Below are positions 8,502-17,599 of a stretch of DNA of 64,000 nucleotides, piece by piece. Each line of letters starts with the position of its first letter. Positions within the stretch are counted from its first letter, which is position 1. The position numbers were made by a program, and so were the translations under genes. The DNA comes from Mucilaginibacter sp. OK098. Lineage in GTDB: Bacteria > Bacteroidota > Bacteroidia > Sphingobacteriales > Sphingobacteriaceae. The stretch is taken from NCBI RefSeq assembly GCF_900142915.1, contig NZ_FRCM01000006.1, positions 385,503 to 449,502 of the forward strand, in the 5' to 3' direction. A model generated the notes under the pieces. That model was not told the origin of the DNA. It saw only the letters and a program-made list of their open reading frames with translations, and searched no databases.

Positions 8502-9361
8502 TTCACCTTTCCTATAAAATCAAATAAAAACATTAACTGCACTATTGGTAGATAAAAAAACGACCCATACATCAAATATTTCGCTTCTTTTATCTGACGG
8601 GTGCGTAAAAGCATTAGAGCCAGATAAAAAAACAACCAGCTGCATACCAATGAAACCCCGCCTACATAATAACCGCCATACCCATAATAAGTCGGTAATA
8701 AACTAACCGGTATTAATATTGCTGTAGATGCAAAGGTAAATAATGCACTGGTTAAATTTCTTTGTCCCGACGGCAGTAATCTAAAGCCCGCAAGTTTATA
8801 ATCATCATCAAGCACCCAGGCTATGGCCCAAAAATGCGGAAACTGCCATACAAACTGGATCCCGAACAATATTAAAGCTATCGTATCAATTTGAGGGTGT
8901 GCGGCCACATAACCAATAAGCGGCGGTAAAGCGCCTGGGATAGCACCCACAAACACTGCGATTGGCGATTTACGCTTTAAAGGTGTATATACAAATGCAT
9001 ACAGGATCACTGAAAATACCGAAAGATAACCAGCCGTTAAATTAAGCTTGCCAAGCAAAATGGTGCCGGCAATACCCATAAATAAACCCATTACCAAACC
9101 CTGTCCGGTGGTCATACGTCCGGCAGGTATGGGCCTGTCCATGGTGCGTTTCATCAGCTTATCGAGGTCTTTCTCTATTATTTCGTTAAAGCAGTTGGCG
9201 GCAGCAGTTACCAAAAAGCCACCGGCAATAAGCATCAGCCAGTTGCTCCATACAATTTCACCATTAACTTTACTCCCTATTAAAAATGATATGGAAGCCG
9301 AAAACACCACCAAAAAGGTGAGCCTTAGTTTTATCAGCTTTGAAAAATCACTCCAGATCAT
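8498..9361 (-). CDS. ctaB: Heme O synthase (protoheme IX farnesyltransferase)
   Basis: This UbiA-family membrane prenyltransferase of 287 residues transfers a farnesyl group to heme b to form heme O, the first step to heme A. The first aspartate-rich prenyl-diphosphate motif is visible as NEIIEKDLDKLMKRT followed by MDRPIPAGR. The second region is YTPLKRKSPIAVFVGAIPG. About eight to nine helices are present. It overlaps the heme A synthase gene upstream by four bases and the subunit III gene downstream by four, so all three are tightly coupled. Confidence 0.95.
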   Translation of the reverse strand: MIWSDFSKLIKLRLTFLVVFSASISFLIGSKVNGEIVWSNWLMLIAGGFLVTAAANCFNEIIEKDLDKLMKRTMDRPIPAGRMTTGQGLVMGLFMGIAGTILLGKLNLTAGYLSVFSVILYAFVYTPLKRKSPIAVFVGAIPGALPPLIGYVAAHPQIDTIALILFGIQFVWQFPHFWAIAWVLDDDYKLAGFRLLPSGQRNLTSALFTFASTAILIPVSLLPTYYGYGGYYVGGVSLVCSWLFFYLALMLLRTRQIKEAKYLMYGSFFYLPIVQLMFLFDFIGKVK

Positions 9362-10416
9362 TGTTGAACCCCTCCTTTAACCGACTGATATAAATTTAAC
9401 ATCAGGTAAAATTGTGCGCTGAAAACCAATGTTGCCAGCAATACGTGCGCCGCTTGTGCAACTGGCGGTAATGCCCAATAGGATAATAAAATCCCGGTAA
9501 CAATTTGCAGCATTATCATCAAAAATACAAAACTCATTATTTGTTGCTGTATGGAATGACGGTTAAATGTACGACGCATTAAAGCATACAATACAATGTT
9601 AGCTACCAATACCAATATAGCTACATCCCTGTGCTGTGTAAAAATAACGCCGGCGTTGCTTATCCAGTCATCGCGATAACCGCCCTGTAAATGGCCGGCA
9701 ACTGCGTCAATTTTTTCTCTAACCTCACTGCCAAAAGCAATTTGTACAATGCTTATTACTAAAGCCAGCAACGTTGCAATATGCGTTACCGGGTTAACAC
9801 TAAGCTTTGGCCTGCCATAAACCCGCGCCAAATGGTAAGTAATTATACTTAAAGCCAATATGGCCAATGCAAGCAGCATATGTACTGTAACTATCCATGC
9901 AACCAGGTTTGTTGATACAACTATCGAGCCCAGCCATCCCTGGAAACCTACCAGTATCACATTCAGAACACTTAATACAGGTATCAGTTTATTTTCGCTG
10001 CGATAACTAAACGCTAAAATCGCAGTTAACAATAAAAAGATCCCTGAAACAGCACCCAAAAGCCGGTTGATATATTCCGTCCAGGTTTTAGCCACGTTAA
10101 ATTCTTCGGGAACCAATATTGATCTGTCCTGGCGGATGCGTTTTGCCAAATCGCTGTAGCCAAACACATCCAATGTTTTAGCAAAACGTTGATTTTTAGC
10201 TAAACGGCCGGCGACATACTTCTGCTTATAATCTTTTGGTAATTCCGAGCTGCTTGTTGGCGGTATATACCTTCCAAAGCACTTAGGCCAATCGGGGCAT
10301 CCCATTCCTGAACCAGTACTACGTACAACTCCGCCGGCAAGTATCAGTATAAATAGCAGAATTATAGTAGCGAGGTTGATTTTTTGGAACCGGATTTTCG
10401 ACGTGGATGTCCTCAT
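9358..10416 (-). CDS. ctaA: Heme A synthase (COX15/CtaA family)
   Basis: This 352-residue integral membrane protein oxidises the methyl group of heme O to the formyl group of heme A. Typical motifs are GGVVRSTGSGMGCPDWPKCF at the N-terminus, EYINRLLGA, an internal VHMLLALAIL histidine and a second-half QHRDVAILV and AHVLLATLVF. These histidines fit the two pairs of heme ligands. It is the first gene after the hairpin terminator behind subunit I, and overlaps ctaB by four bases. It probably also has its own promoter within 10417-10500, though I did not find a convincing one. Confidence 0.95.
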   Translation of the reverse strand: MRTSTSKIRFQKINLATIILLFILILAGGVVRSTGSGMGCPDWPKCFGRYIPPTSSSELPKDYKQKYVAGRLAKNQRFAKTLDVFGYSDLAKRIRQDRSILVPEEFNVAKTWTEYINRLLGAVSGIFLLLTAILAFSYRSENKLIPVLSVLNVILVGFQGWLGSIVVSTNLVAWIVTVHMLLALAILALSIITYHLARVYGRPKLSVNPVTHIATLLALVISIVQIAFGSEVREKIDAVAGHLQGGYRDDWISNAGVIFTQHRDVAILVLVANIVLYALMRRTFNRHSIQQQIMSFVFLMIMLQIVTGILLSYWALPPVAQAAHVLLATLVFSAQFYLMLNLYQSVKGGVQQ

Positions 10417-10500
10417 TTATTTTAAGCTGAAAGCCAATAGCACAAAGCAGAAAGCTGATAGTAGCCTCCACAACATGCCTGCTCCAGGTGTTGTCAGTGT

Positions 10501-10556
10501 ATTTTAAAAATTTAGGGTACCTGTTGTGGAAATATTTCCGGTACAGATACCCTAAA
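10501..10556 (-). terminator. Hairpin terminator after oxidase subunit I
   Basis: On the minus strand TTTAGGGTATCTGT (10556-10543) pairs with ACAGGTACCCTAAA (10524-10511), 13 of 14 positions. A self-complementary GGAAATATTTCC sits in the loop, and TTTTTAAAAT follows directly. It begins 20 bases after the subunit I stop codon. This is a good Rho-independent terminator or attenuator separating the structural genes from the assembly genes. Confidence 0.7.
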
Positions 10557-10576
10557 AGATCAGATCGGTAATAAAA

Positions 10577-12463
10577 TTATTTTACCGCTTCGTTAGCTTT
10601 TTGTGCATTTGTCCATTTGGTATGTTCTTCCAAACCACCTGGATTATCTTCAAAGTCATGAGGCAGATTTGAGCTCATGGTTTGTGAAAACGGTACGTTT
10701 TGCGGTATAAAATCTGTATCGTGACCTGGCTTGCTGTAATCATACGGCCAGCGGTAAACGGTTGGTATTTCACCATCCCAGTTGCCGTGAATATGCTCAA
10801 TTGGCGCTGTCCACTCCAATGTATTGGCATTCCATGGATTTTGAACGGTTTTCTTACCCCAGAAAATAGAATGAACAAAATTGTATGCGAAAGCTAACTG
10901 AGCAATACCCGCCATAATAGCTGCCCAGGTTATAAATACGTTTACTGTTAACCAGCGTTTCATTGATTCAAACTCGGTGAACGCATAGTAACGACGGGGT
11001 ACACCGTCAAGTCCCATAAAGTGCATCGGGAAAAACACCAGGTAAGCACCAATAAAGGTTAACCAAAAGTGCAGATAGCCTAAACGCTCATCCATCATCC
11101 TACGGTACATTTTAGGGAACCAATGGTAAACACCGGCAAGCATCCCGAATATAGCCGCCGACCCCATTACAAGGTGGAAGTGGGCAATAACGAAATAAGT
11201 ATCATGCAAATTAATATCCAGCGCAGCGTTACCCAGGAAGATCCCGGTTAAACCACCAGAGATAAAGAATGAAACCATCCCGATAGCAAAAAGCATAGCC
11301 GGCGTAAAGCGGATATTACCACGCCACAATGTAGCCAGCCAGTTAAAGGTTTTAACCGCCGACGGCACCGCGATAATTAATGTTGTGATCATGAACACAC
11401 CGCCCAGGAACGGATTCATACCCGTTACAAACATGTGGTGACCCCAAACTATAAATGATAATACGGCAATACCTATTAAAGAGTAAACCATTGCATGATA
11501 ACCAAAGATAGGCTTACGTGAGTTTACCGCCAATACTTCGGATGAAAGACCCATTGCAGGCATAATAACGATATATACCTCAGGGTGGCCCAGGAACCAG
11601 AACAAGTGCTGGAACAATATCGGACTACCACCTTCAAAAGGCATTACCTTTCCGTTCAATACAATGTCAGAAAGATAAAAGCTTGTACCAAAGCTGCGGT
11701 CGAATATCAATAATACCACACCGGCAACCAGTACAGGGAATGATAATACACCCAATACAGCAGTAAGGAATAAAGCCCATACAGTTAAAGGCATCTTCCA
11801 TAGATCCATACCTTTAGTACGCATGTTTAATACAGTACTGATATAGTTAATACCGCCCATTAGCTGTGAGGCAATGAATAATACCATACTGATCAGCCAT
11901 AAGGTCATACCCATATCTGAACCGGGCATAGATTTTGGCAATGCTGATAATGGCGGATAAATTGTCCAGCCACCGCTTGCAGGTCCTTTTTGAACAAGGA
12001 AAGATGATAACATGATCAAACTGGCAATAAAGAAGAACCAATAAGAAAGCATATTAACAAATGGAGACGCCATATCACGTGCACCAACCTGAAGAGGGAT
12101 CAATAAGTTTGCAAAGGTTCCGCTCAATCCGGCAGTTAATACAAAAAATACCATGATGGTACCATGTATAGTAACCAATGACATATAAAAATCAGGGCTG
12201 ATCCTTCCGTTAGGGGCGAAACGGCCTAATAATGTTTCCAGTATAGGGAATGATTTATCCGGGTAAGCAAGCTGGATCCTGAATAAGATAGATAAGGTCA
12301 TTGCAATAAATGCCATAATGATCCCTGTAACAAGGAACTGCTTGGCAATATATTTATGATCCTGGCTAAATACGTATGTATTCAGAAAAGTTGCTTTATG
12401 GTGGTGTTCGTGACCTTCTTCGTGATGTACAACTCCGTGATCGTGAACTGCTAATGTTGACAT
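10577..12463 (-). CDS. ctaD: Cytochrome c oxidase subunit I
   Basis: This 628-residue catalytic subunit has about 12 core membrane helices. It carries the low-spin heme ligand in TIHGTIMVFF, the copper B and cross-linked Tyr motif WFLGHPEVYIVIMP, the two histidines in VWGHHMF, and the heme a3 and heme a ligands in VIAHFHLVMG. The glutamate in GHPEVY marks an A1-type oxidase with a D-channel. It reduces oxygen to water and pumps protons. The histidine-rich N-terminus (VHDHGVVHHEEGHEHHHK) may bind metal. It follows the subunit II gene by 16 bases. Confidence 0.97.
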   Translation of the reverse strand: MSTLAVHDHGVVHHEEGHEHHHKATFLNTYVFSQDHKYIAKQFLVTGIIMAFIAMTLSILFRIQLAYPDKSFPILETLLGRFAPNGRISPDFYMSLVTIHGTIMVFFVLTAGLSGTFANLLIPLQVGARDMASPFVNMLSYWFFFIASLIMLSSFLVQKGPASGGWTIYPPLSALPKSMPGSDMGMTLWLISMVLFIASQLMGGINYISTVLNMRTKGMDLWKMPLTVWALFLTAVLGVLSFPVLVAGVVLLIFDRSFGTSFYLSDIVLNGKVMPFEGGSPILFQHLFWFLGHPEVYIVIMPAMGLSSEVLAVNSRKPIFGYHAMVYSLIGIAVLSFIVWGHHMFVTGMNPFLGGVFMITTLIIAVPSAVKTFNWLATLWRGNIRFTPAMLFAIGMVSFFISGGLTGIFLGNAALDINLHDTYFVIAHFHLVMGSAAIFGMLAGVYHWFPKMYRRMMDERLGYLHFWLTFIGAYLVFFPMHFMGLDGVPRRYYAFTEFESMKRWLTVNVFITWAAIMAGIAQLAFAYNFVHSIFWGKKTVQNPWNANTLEWTAPIEHIHGNWDGEIPTVYRWPYDYSKPGHDTDFIPQNVPFSQTMSSNLPHDFEDNPGGLEEHTKWTNAQKANEAVK

Positions 12464-12479
12464 AATCGTTACTCTTATA

Positions 12480-13667
12480 TTAATTGTTTAACGCTAACCT
12501 GTTTGATGCTGCATTTACCTGCGCTGCTGGTTTTGCATCAGCAAAATGCAATTCCTTCTTTAACGGGTCAGATAAATATGGTTTTTGTTTTGCTATCCAG
12601 TCCTGGTATTCAGCTTGTGTAACAACGCGCACTACTTTCTGCATGTTGTAATGGGCTCCTCCGCATATTTTGTTGCAATAAAGCAGGTATTCAAAATTAG
12701 GATTATCGGTTTTTCTCCGCATTTCGGCCGTGGTAATAGTTGGCACAAATTTGAAGAAAGTAGGCAAGCCTGGTACTGCGTTTTGCTGCAACCTGAAGTG
12801 CGGCATATAAACACTATGTATTACATCCTGTGCGTGAATGTTTAGTCGTATTGACTGATGAACAGGCAATACTAAAGTATCAGCCGAAATATCATCAAGA
12901 CTATTGCGGTCTTTAAAATCAACACCTAATTTGTTTAATGCTGTGGTTAACCTGAAATTAAGCGACCCAAGTTTTCCATCGGCACCCGGATAACGAAGCT
13001 CCCAGGCAAACTGATGACCAGTAACATCGATATTTAAATCGCCTTTTTGCTGACTGCTGTCCTCAACCCTTTGCCAGGTAAAAAATCCAAACACAACCAA
13101 TATGGTTAAAACCGCTGCAGGAATAATTGTCCAGATCTTTTCAATCAGGTTATTGTGCGGTAAAAAGTAAGCTTTACGTTTATCAGAACCACGGTAAACA
13201 AATGCGAAGCCAAAAAGGCAGATCTGTGTTATTACAAATACTATCAGCGTAAGTATAGTAGTAGTAGTAAACATACTGTCGATATCGCCGCCATGAGCAG
13301 ATGCTGCTTCAGGTAGCTTCATGCTTCCCTGCACAGTTAATGACCAGTAAGCGCCGTACATTCCTGTTATAAGGAATAAAGCACAGCAAACGCCCATAAT
13401 GCCATTCCAGTTCAAGCCTTTTTTACCCTGCATTTTTTGGGTAAGGTCATAAACCCTTAATATTTTACCCAGTATGGCAACACAAAGTGAAGCTACAAAA
13501 AATAGTAATACGTAATAGCCAACTCCTGTCCACATGGCGCTCTTATCAACAGTAGCGGTATCAGCCGCCGCTGTTGCCTGCGCCATTAACTGGTTTGTGC
13601 CAAACAGCACGAACGCTGCAAAAAGCGATAGTGTTTTTTTAGAATTTATTAGTTGTTTGAATCCCAT
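12480..13667 (-). CDS. ctaC: Cytochrome c oxidase subunit II with extra N-terminal helices
   Basis: This 395-residue protein is longer than usual. A signal peptide is followed by two hydrophobic segments (about 48-70 and 87-110) and then the standard two-helix hairpin and cupredoxin domain. The CuA site is intact: Cys331 and Cys335 (CNKICGGAH), His339, Met342 and an upstream His in VIHSVYMPHF. No cytochrome c domain is attached, so electrons must come from a separate cytochrome c or directly from the ActABCDEF complex encoded upstream. It is 48 bases after actF. Confidence 0.95.
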   Translation of the reverse strand: MGFKQLINSKKTLSLFAAFVLFGTNQLMAQATAAADTATVDKSAMWTGVGYYVLLFFVASLCVAILGKILRVYDLTQKMQGKKGLNWNGIMGVCCALFLITGMYGAYWSLTVQGSMKLPEAASAHGGDIDSMFTTTTILTLIVFVITQICLFGFAFVYRGSDKRKAYFLPHNNLIEKIWTIIPAAVLTILVVFGFFTWQRVEDSSQQKGDLNIDVTGHQFAWELRYPGADGKLGSLNFRLTTALNKLGVDFKDRNSLDDISADTLVLPVHQSIRLNIHAQDVIHSVYMPHFRLQQNAVPGLPTFFKFVPTITTAEMRRKTDNPNFEYLLYCNKICGGAHYNMQKVVRVVTQAEYQDWIAKQKPYLSDPLKKELHFADAKPAAQVNAASNRLALNN

Positions 13668-13715
13668 TTTAATGGTTGTTTGGTATTCTTTTATTTAGTG
13701 CAAAAATAACAATTA

Positions 13716-14984
13716 TTACAAATGATGGTGAAGGCTCTCTTCAAGCAGCGGGTGTTTTTTAGGAACCAGCGATTTAAACTTGCTTAACGCACTTGATACC
13801 ATAAATATGAACAAGCCTATGAAACCTACAAATAAACATATTTCAATAGGGCCTATCTCTACCGCCCAGCTTGATTGCGGGCCCACGGTACCTGGCATAA
13901 TCATTTGCCAGTAATCAAGCCAGTGGCCACATATTAATATAATACAAGCTACTTTTAACACACTAACCTTACGTTTTGAATCGCGTGACATTAAGGTTAA
14001 CAGCGGTGTAAGGAAGTTCACAATAATGTTTAACCAAAACCATGGCTTAAACTGCGGCTCCCACCTTCTGTAAAAATAAGCGGCCTCTTCAGGGATGTTT
14101 GCATACCAGGTTAACAGGAATTGTGCAAACCACAGGTAAGTCCAGAATACAGAGAAACCAAACATTAGCTGACCTAAGTTGTGCAAATGGTCTTCAGTTA
14201 CCCATTGCATGTAACCGGCTTCACGTAAAAGGATCAGTGTTAAAGTGATAACTGATAAACCACCAACCCAAAGGGCGGCAAAGTTATACCAGCCAAACAT
14301 GGTTGAAAACCAGTGTGCCTCTAACGACATGATGGTGTCAAAAGCAAATAACGGAACGGTAAACCCAAATATTAAAAGGAATATAACCGATACCTTAAAG
14401 CTTTTGTTATAGTTAAACATACCGCCAAGCTCATCCTCATTGTTTGAGTATTTTACCAATAAGCGGCCTAACCAGCTATAGCTTCCTAAATAAATAACCA
14501 AACGGATCAGGAAGAAAGGAATATTTAAGTAACCTGATTTTGCTGTAATTATAGCATCATAATTTTCATTACCTTTAATGGTTACGCCTTTAAGAGCCCA
14601 AAGTTTATACAGGTAAGGAATTGAAGTCATTTTACCTTCCTCATTAGGGCCGGTATGTGTAATAAATAAACCAGCGCATATAATAGCAAGTAATATAATA
14701 CCTGCGTAAGGCAATACTTTAGCAAATGCCTGCGGAACACGAAGCACTGCTGTTGACCAGCCTGCCTGTGCTACATACTGCACAGCGCAAAAGAAAATAC
14801 CGCAAATGCAAACGCATGAAAGGTAATAACCGTTAAGCAGCAAGTTTGCAAATGTGCGTTCACCCGCGCCTGATGCAAAGCCAAAGATTAATCCAACCAG
14901 ACCAATAACGATCATGATCAGGCTCCAGGTTCTGGCCCTGCCTTTAAATTCAAATTGCTCGTCGAAACTATGAGAATTGTTCAT
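13716..14984 (-). CDS. actF: Alternative complex III membrane subunit ActF
   Basis: This 422-residue protein has about ten membrane helices and is hydrophobic throughout. It sits in the ActF position of the quinol:cytochrome c oxidoreductase operon, between the lipoprotein cytochrome ActE and oxidase subunit II. ActF is an ActC/NrfD-related subunit in the known complex, lacking redox cofactors and thought to contribute to proton handling. Visible features include HWFSTMFGWYNFAALWVGGL and FWTYLWFAQFLLTWYANIPE. Conservation of order makes the call firm. Confidence 0.93.
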   Translation of the reverse strand: MNNSHSFDEQFEFKGRARTWSLIMIVIGLVGLIFGFASGAGERTFANLLLNGYYLSCVCICGIFFCAVQYVAQAGWSTAVLRVPQAFAKVLPYAGIILLAIICAGLFITHTGPNEEGKMTSIPYLYKLWALKGVTIKGNENYDAIITAKSGYLNIPFFLIRLVIYLGSYSWLGRLLVKYSNNEDELGGMFNYNKSFKVSVIFLLIFGFTVPLFAFDTIMSLEAHWFSTMFGWYNFAALWVGGLSVITLTLILLREAGYMQWVTEDHLHNLGQLMFGFSVFWTYLWFAQFLLTWYANIPEEAAYFYRRWEPQFKPWFWLNIIVNFLTPLLTLMSRDSKRKVSVLKVACIILICGHWLDYWQMIMPGTVGPQSSWAVEIGPIEICLFVGFIGLFIFMVSSALSKFKSLVPKKHPLLEESLHHHL

Positions 14985-14994
14985 TAATAATAGC

Positions 14995-15570
14995 TTATAA
15001 AGTTTGTAAATGGTGAACGTACATAATTACTTTCCAGCGTTCTTTAGGCTCAAGCTGTGAAGCGTATGAACCCATTGCGTTTACACCATAAGTAATAGTA
15101 TGATAAATTTTACCGTCTGTCAGATCTTTCATTGCGCCGCCGCGTGATGATTGTCCTTTTGAATATGATGGAGGAGCCGGGAAACCGTGCGCTACCACCA
15201 AACCATCGCCCTGCCCGCTTACGCCGTGGCATGGTGAGCAAAAATGCTCAAACAAGATCTTGCCATCGGCATAGTTTGCCTGCGTTTGCGGCAATGTGCT
15301 TTTTACTTCAAGTCCTGATTTTTCGTATCCGTCCTTATTGTTCGGGTAGTCAAATCGTACAAAACCTAATGGAGTAGTACCTGCCGGTGGAACCTGTGCA
15401 GTTTTACCATCCTTAAAGTTGTCATTTTTCTGGTCGGGGTCGTATGCGATGTGCTCATACATATTGGGAGCGTATTCCCATCCGGTACTTCTTTTATCCT
15501 TGCAAGATGTAACTATAATCGTTGCAACGATAGTAATAACCGTTATGCCCAATATTTTAATTTTATTCAT
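14995..15570 (-). CDS. actE: Alternative complex III monoheme cytochrome c subunit ActE
   Basis: This is a monoheme lipoprotein. With the start at 15570 (MNKIKILGITVITIV...TSC) it has 191 residues and a lipobox cysteine at 23; an ATG nine bases upstream is also possible. The single heme motif is CSPCH at Cys111-His115, with a downstream methionine in NAMGSY as probable sixth ligand. ActE passes electrons from the pentaheme subunit to the oxidase. Its start region overlaps the end of actD by 8 bases. Confidence 0.93.
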   Translation of the reverse strand: MNKIKILGITVITIVATIIVTSCKDKRSTGWEYAPNMYEHIAYDPDQKNDNFKDGKTAQVPPAGTTPLGFVRFDYPNNKDGYEKSGLEVKSTLPQTQANYADGKILFEHFCSPCHGVSGQGDGLVVAHGFPAPPSYSKGQSSRGGAMKDLTDGKIYHTITYGVNAMGSYASQLEPKERWKVIMYVHHLQTL

Positions 15571-16099
15571 AGCTAACATATTTTCTATCGTTATGCTTAA
15601 CTTCTACTGCGCCTGCTTCTTTTAATAAATTAGTGATGTCCTCGTGCGGGATATTTCCCTTTGCGTCAATGGCTATAACAAACCTGTCATCGGTAGCTCT
15701 TAAATCCATTACCCTTGGTGTACGGCCCGGAAACAGGTGGGTCGCGTAAAAGAAGGTAAGTGTCATCCCAAATGCTGTAAATAATACAGTCCACTCAAAA
15801 GTGATTGGAATAAAATCTGGGATGGCAAAGGCGGGTTTACCACCAATGTTCATAGGCCAATCCTGTACAAGCATGTAATATGCCATGCTGAATATGGTTG
15901 TACCACCCAGGCAGCCAAACATAAATGCTGCATAACCTAAACGAGAATCCTTTATACCAAGCTTCCTTTCAATACCGTGGATAGGCATTGGTGTGTAAAC
16001 ATCGTAAATAGGAACGCTGTTTTTCTGTAGTGTATCAATCCCGTTCATCATTTCATCGGGATCTGCAAAAAGGCCTAAAATATATTTCGTGCTGCTCAT
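15563..16099 (-). CDS. actD: Alternative complex III subunit ActD (DUF3341)
   Basis: This 178-residue protein has two central membrane helices (about 60-82 and 103-124) flanked by soluble parts, the DUF3341 layout. The N-terminal stretch YILGLFADPDEMMNGIDTLQ and the IYTPMPIHG-like segment (VYTPMPIHGIERKLGIKDSR) are typical. ActD carries no cofactor and caps ActC and ActF in the membrane complex. It starts 2 bases after the actC stop. Confidence 0.93.
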   Translation of the reverse strand: MSSTKYILGLFADPDEMMNGIDTLQKNSVPIYDVYTPMPIHGIERKLGIKDSRLGYAAFMFGCLGGTTIFSMAYYMLVQDWPMNIGGKPAFAIPDFIPITFEWTVLFTAFGMTLTFFYATHLFPGRTPRVMDLRATDDRFVIAIDAKGNIPHEDITNLLKEAGAVEVKHNDRKYVSYE

Positions 16100-16101
16100 T
16101 T

Positions 16102-17574
16102 TTATCTTTTTTGGTAATCAGTAATATCAACGCTGTCAAACGATGTTAATGATTCTTTATAATACTCCACCTGTTCAGGCTCTAAATGACCTCCATCTAT
16201 CAATTTCTTCTTAGCCTGCTCGCTGCTGCTCTTCAAGATCAGTTTCACTTCGGCCATTGCAATTGAAGGCAATACACGGATGAATAACAAGAACATGGTA
16301 AAGAATAAACCGATTGAACCAACAAACACACTTACGTCAACCCAGGTTGGATAAAACATTGCCCAGCTTGATGGTACAAAATCACGGTGCAGGGAGATAA
16401 CGATAATTACGAAACGCTCAAACCACATCCCGATGTTTACCACGATAGACAATACCCATGAAATTGGAATATTTGTACGGATCTTTTTAAACCACATCAG
16501 CTGGGTCATCAGTACGTTACAACCGTACATCATACAACCTGCCCACCAGTATGGCCCTATAAACCTGTTTAAGAAAGTATATTGCTCATATTCGCCTCCT
16601 GAGTAGTAAGCGATAAAGAACTCGGTTAGGTAAGCCACACCAACAATTGATCCGGTTAAAAGGATGATCTTATTCATCGCTTCAATGTGGAACATGGTGA
16701 TGTAATTCTCTAAACCTAATACTTTACGGGTTACCAGCAACAGAGTTTGCACCATGGCAAAACCTGAGAAGATAGCTCCCGCAACGAAGTATGGAGGGAA
16801 TATAGTGGTGTGCCATCCCGGTTCAAGGGAGGTAGCAAAGTCCATTGATACAATGGTGTGTACTGATAGTACCAGCGGGGTTGAAATACCTGCCAGTATC
16901 AAACATACCGTCTCAAAACGCTGCCATGTTTTTACCGAACCAGTCCAGCCGAAAGACAATACAGAATAAATCTTTCTGCGGATGCCTGTAGCACGGTCGC
17001 GGATGGTTGCAAGGTCAGGCAATAAACCTGTGTACCAGAATACTAATGATACGGAAAAGTAAGTTGAGATCGCAAATACGTCCCATACCAGCGGTGAGTT
17101 AAAGTTAACCCATATTGAACCGAACTGATTTGGCAGCGGCAAAGGCCAGTATGCCAACCATGGGCGGCCCATGTGTGATACTACATATGTGGCGGCGCAA
17201 ATTACCGCAAAGATCGTCATCGCCTCGGCAGACCTGTTGATGGAGTTACGCCAGTTTTGACGGAACAGTAATAAGATTGCCGAGATAAGCGTTCCGGCGT
17301 GACCAATACCTACCCACCACACGAAACCGGTGATATCCCAGGCCCAGCCTACTGTTTTGTTTAATCCCCATGAACCTATACCATACCAAAATGTATAACT
17401 CACGGCAAATACCCAAAGGCATGCACCTAACGACGCTACGGAAAAACCAATCCACCACGCTTTGCCGGGCATATTTTCAACAGGGCGAAGTACATCATTT
17501 GTAATTTGGGCGTACGTGATGTTTTTTCCCGTAATTAACGGTTCCCTGATTATCGATTCACTATGAGATGCCAT
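16102..17574 (-). CDS. actC: Alternative complex III quinol-binding subunit ActC (NrfD/PsrC family)
   Basis: This 490-residue protein has about ten membrane helices of the NrfD/PsrC polysulfide-reductase type. The stretch FVWWVGIGHAGTLISAILLL is the characteristic NrfD helix with a conserved histidine. In known complexes ActC holds the quinol oxidation site and hands electrons to the iron-sulfur subunit ActB. It lies 25 bases after actB and 2 bases before actD. Confidence 0.95.
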   Translation of the reverse strand: MASHSESIIREPLITGKNITYAQITNDVLRPVENMPGKAWWIGFSVASLGACLWVFAVSYTFWYGIGSWGLNKTVGWAWDITGFVWWVGIGHAGTLISAILLLFRQNWRNSINRSAEAMTIFAVICAATYVVSHMGRPWLAYWPLPLPNQFGSIWVNFNSPLVWDVFAISTYFSVSLVFWYTGLLPDLATIRDRATGIRRKIYSVLSFGWTGSVKTWQRFETVCLILAGISTPLVLSVHTIVSMDFATSLEPGWHTTIFPPYFVAGAIFSGFAMVQTLLLVTRKVLGLENYITMFHIEAMNKIILLTGSIVGVAYLTEFFIAYYSGGEYEQYTFLNRFIGPYWWAGCMMYGCNVLMTQLMWFKKIRTNIPISWVLSIVVNIGMWFERFVIIVISLHRDFVPSSWAMFYPTWVDVSVFVGSIGLFFTMFLLFIRVLPSIAMAEVKLILKSSSEQAKKKLIDGGHLEPEQVEYYKESLTSFDSVDITDYQKR

Positions 17575-17599
17575 ATTTTAAAATCTCTCTTGTAATTAA

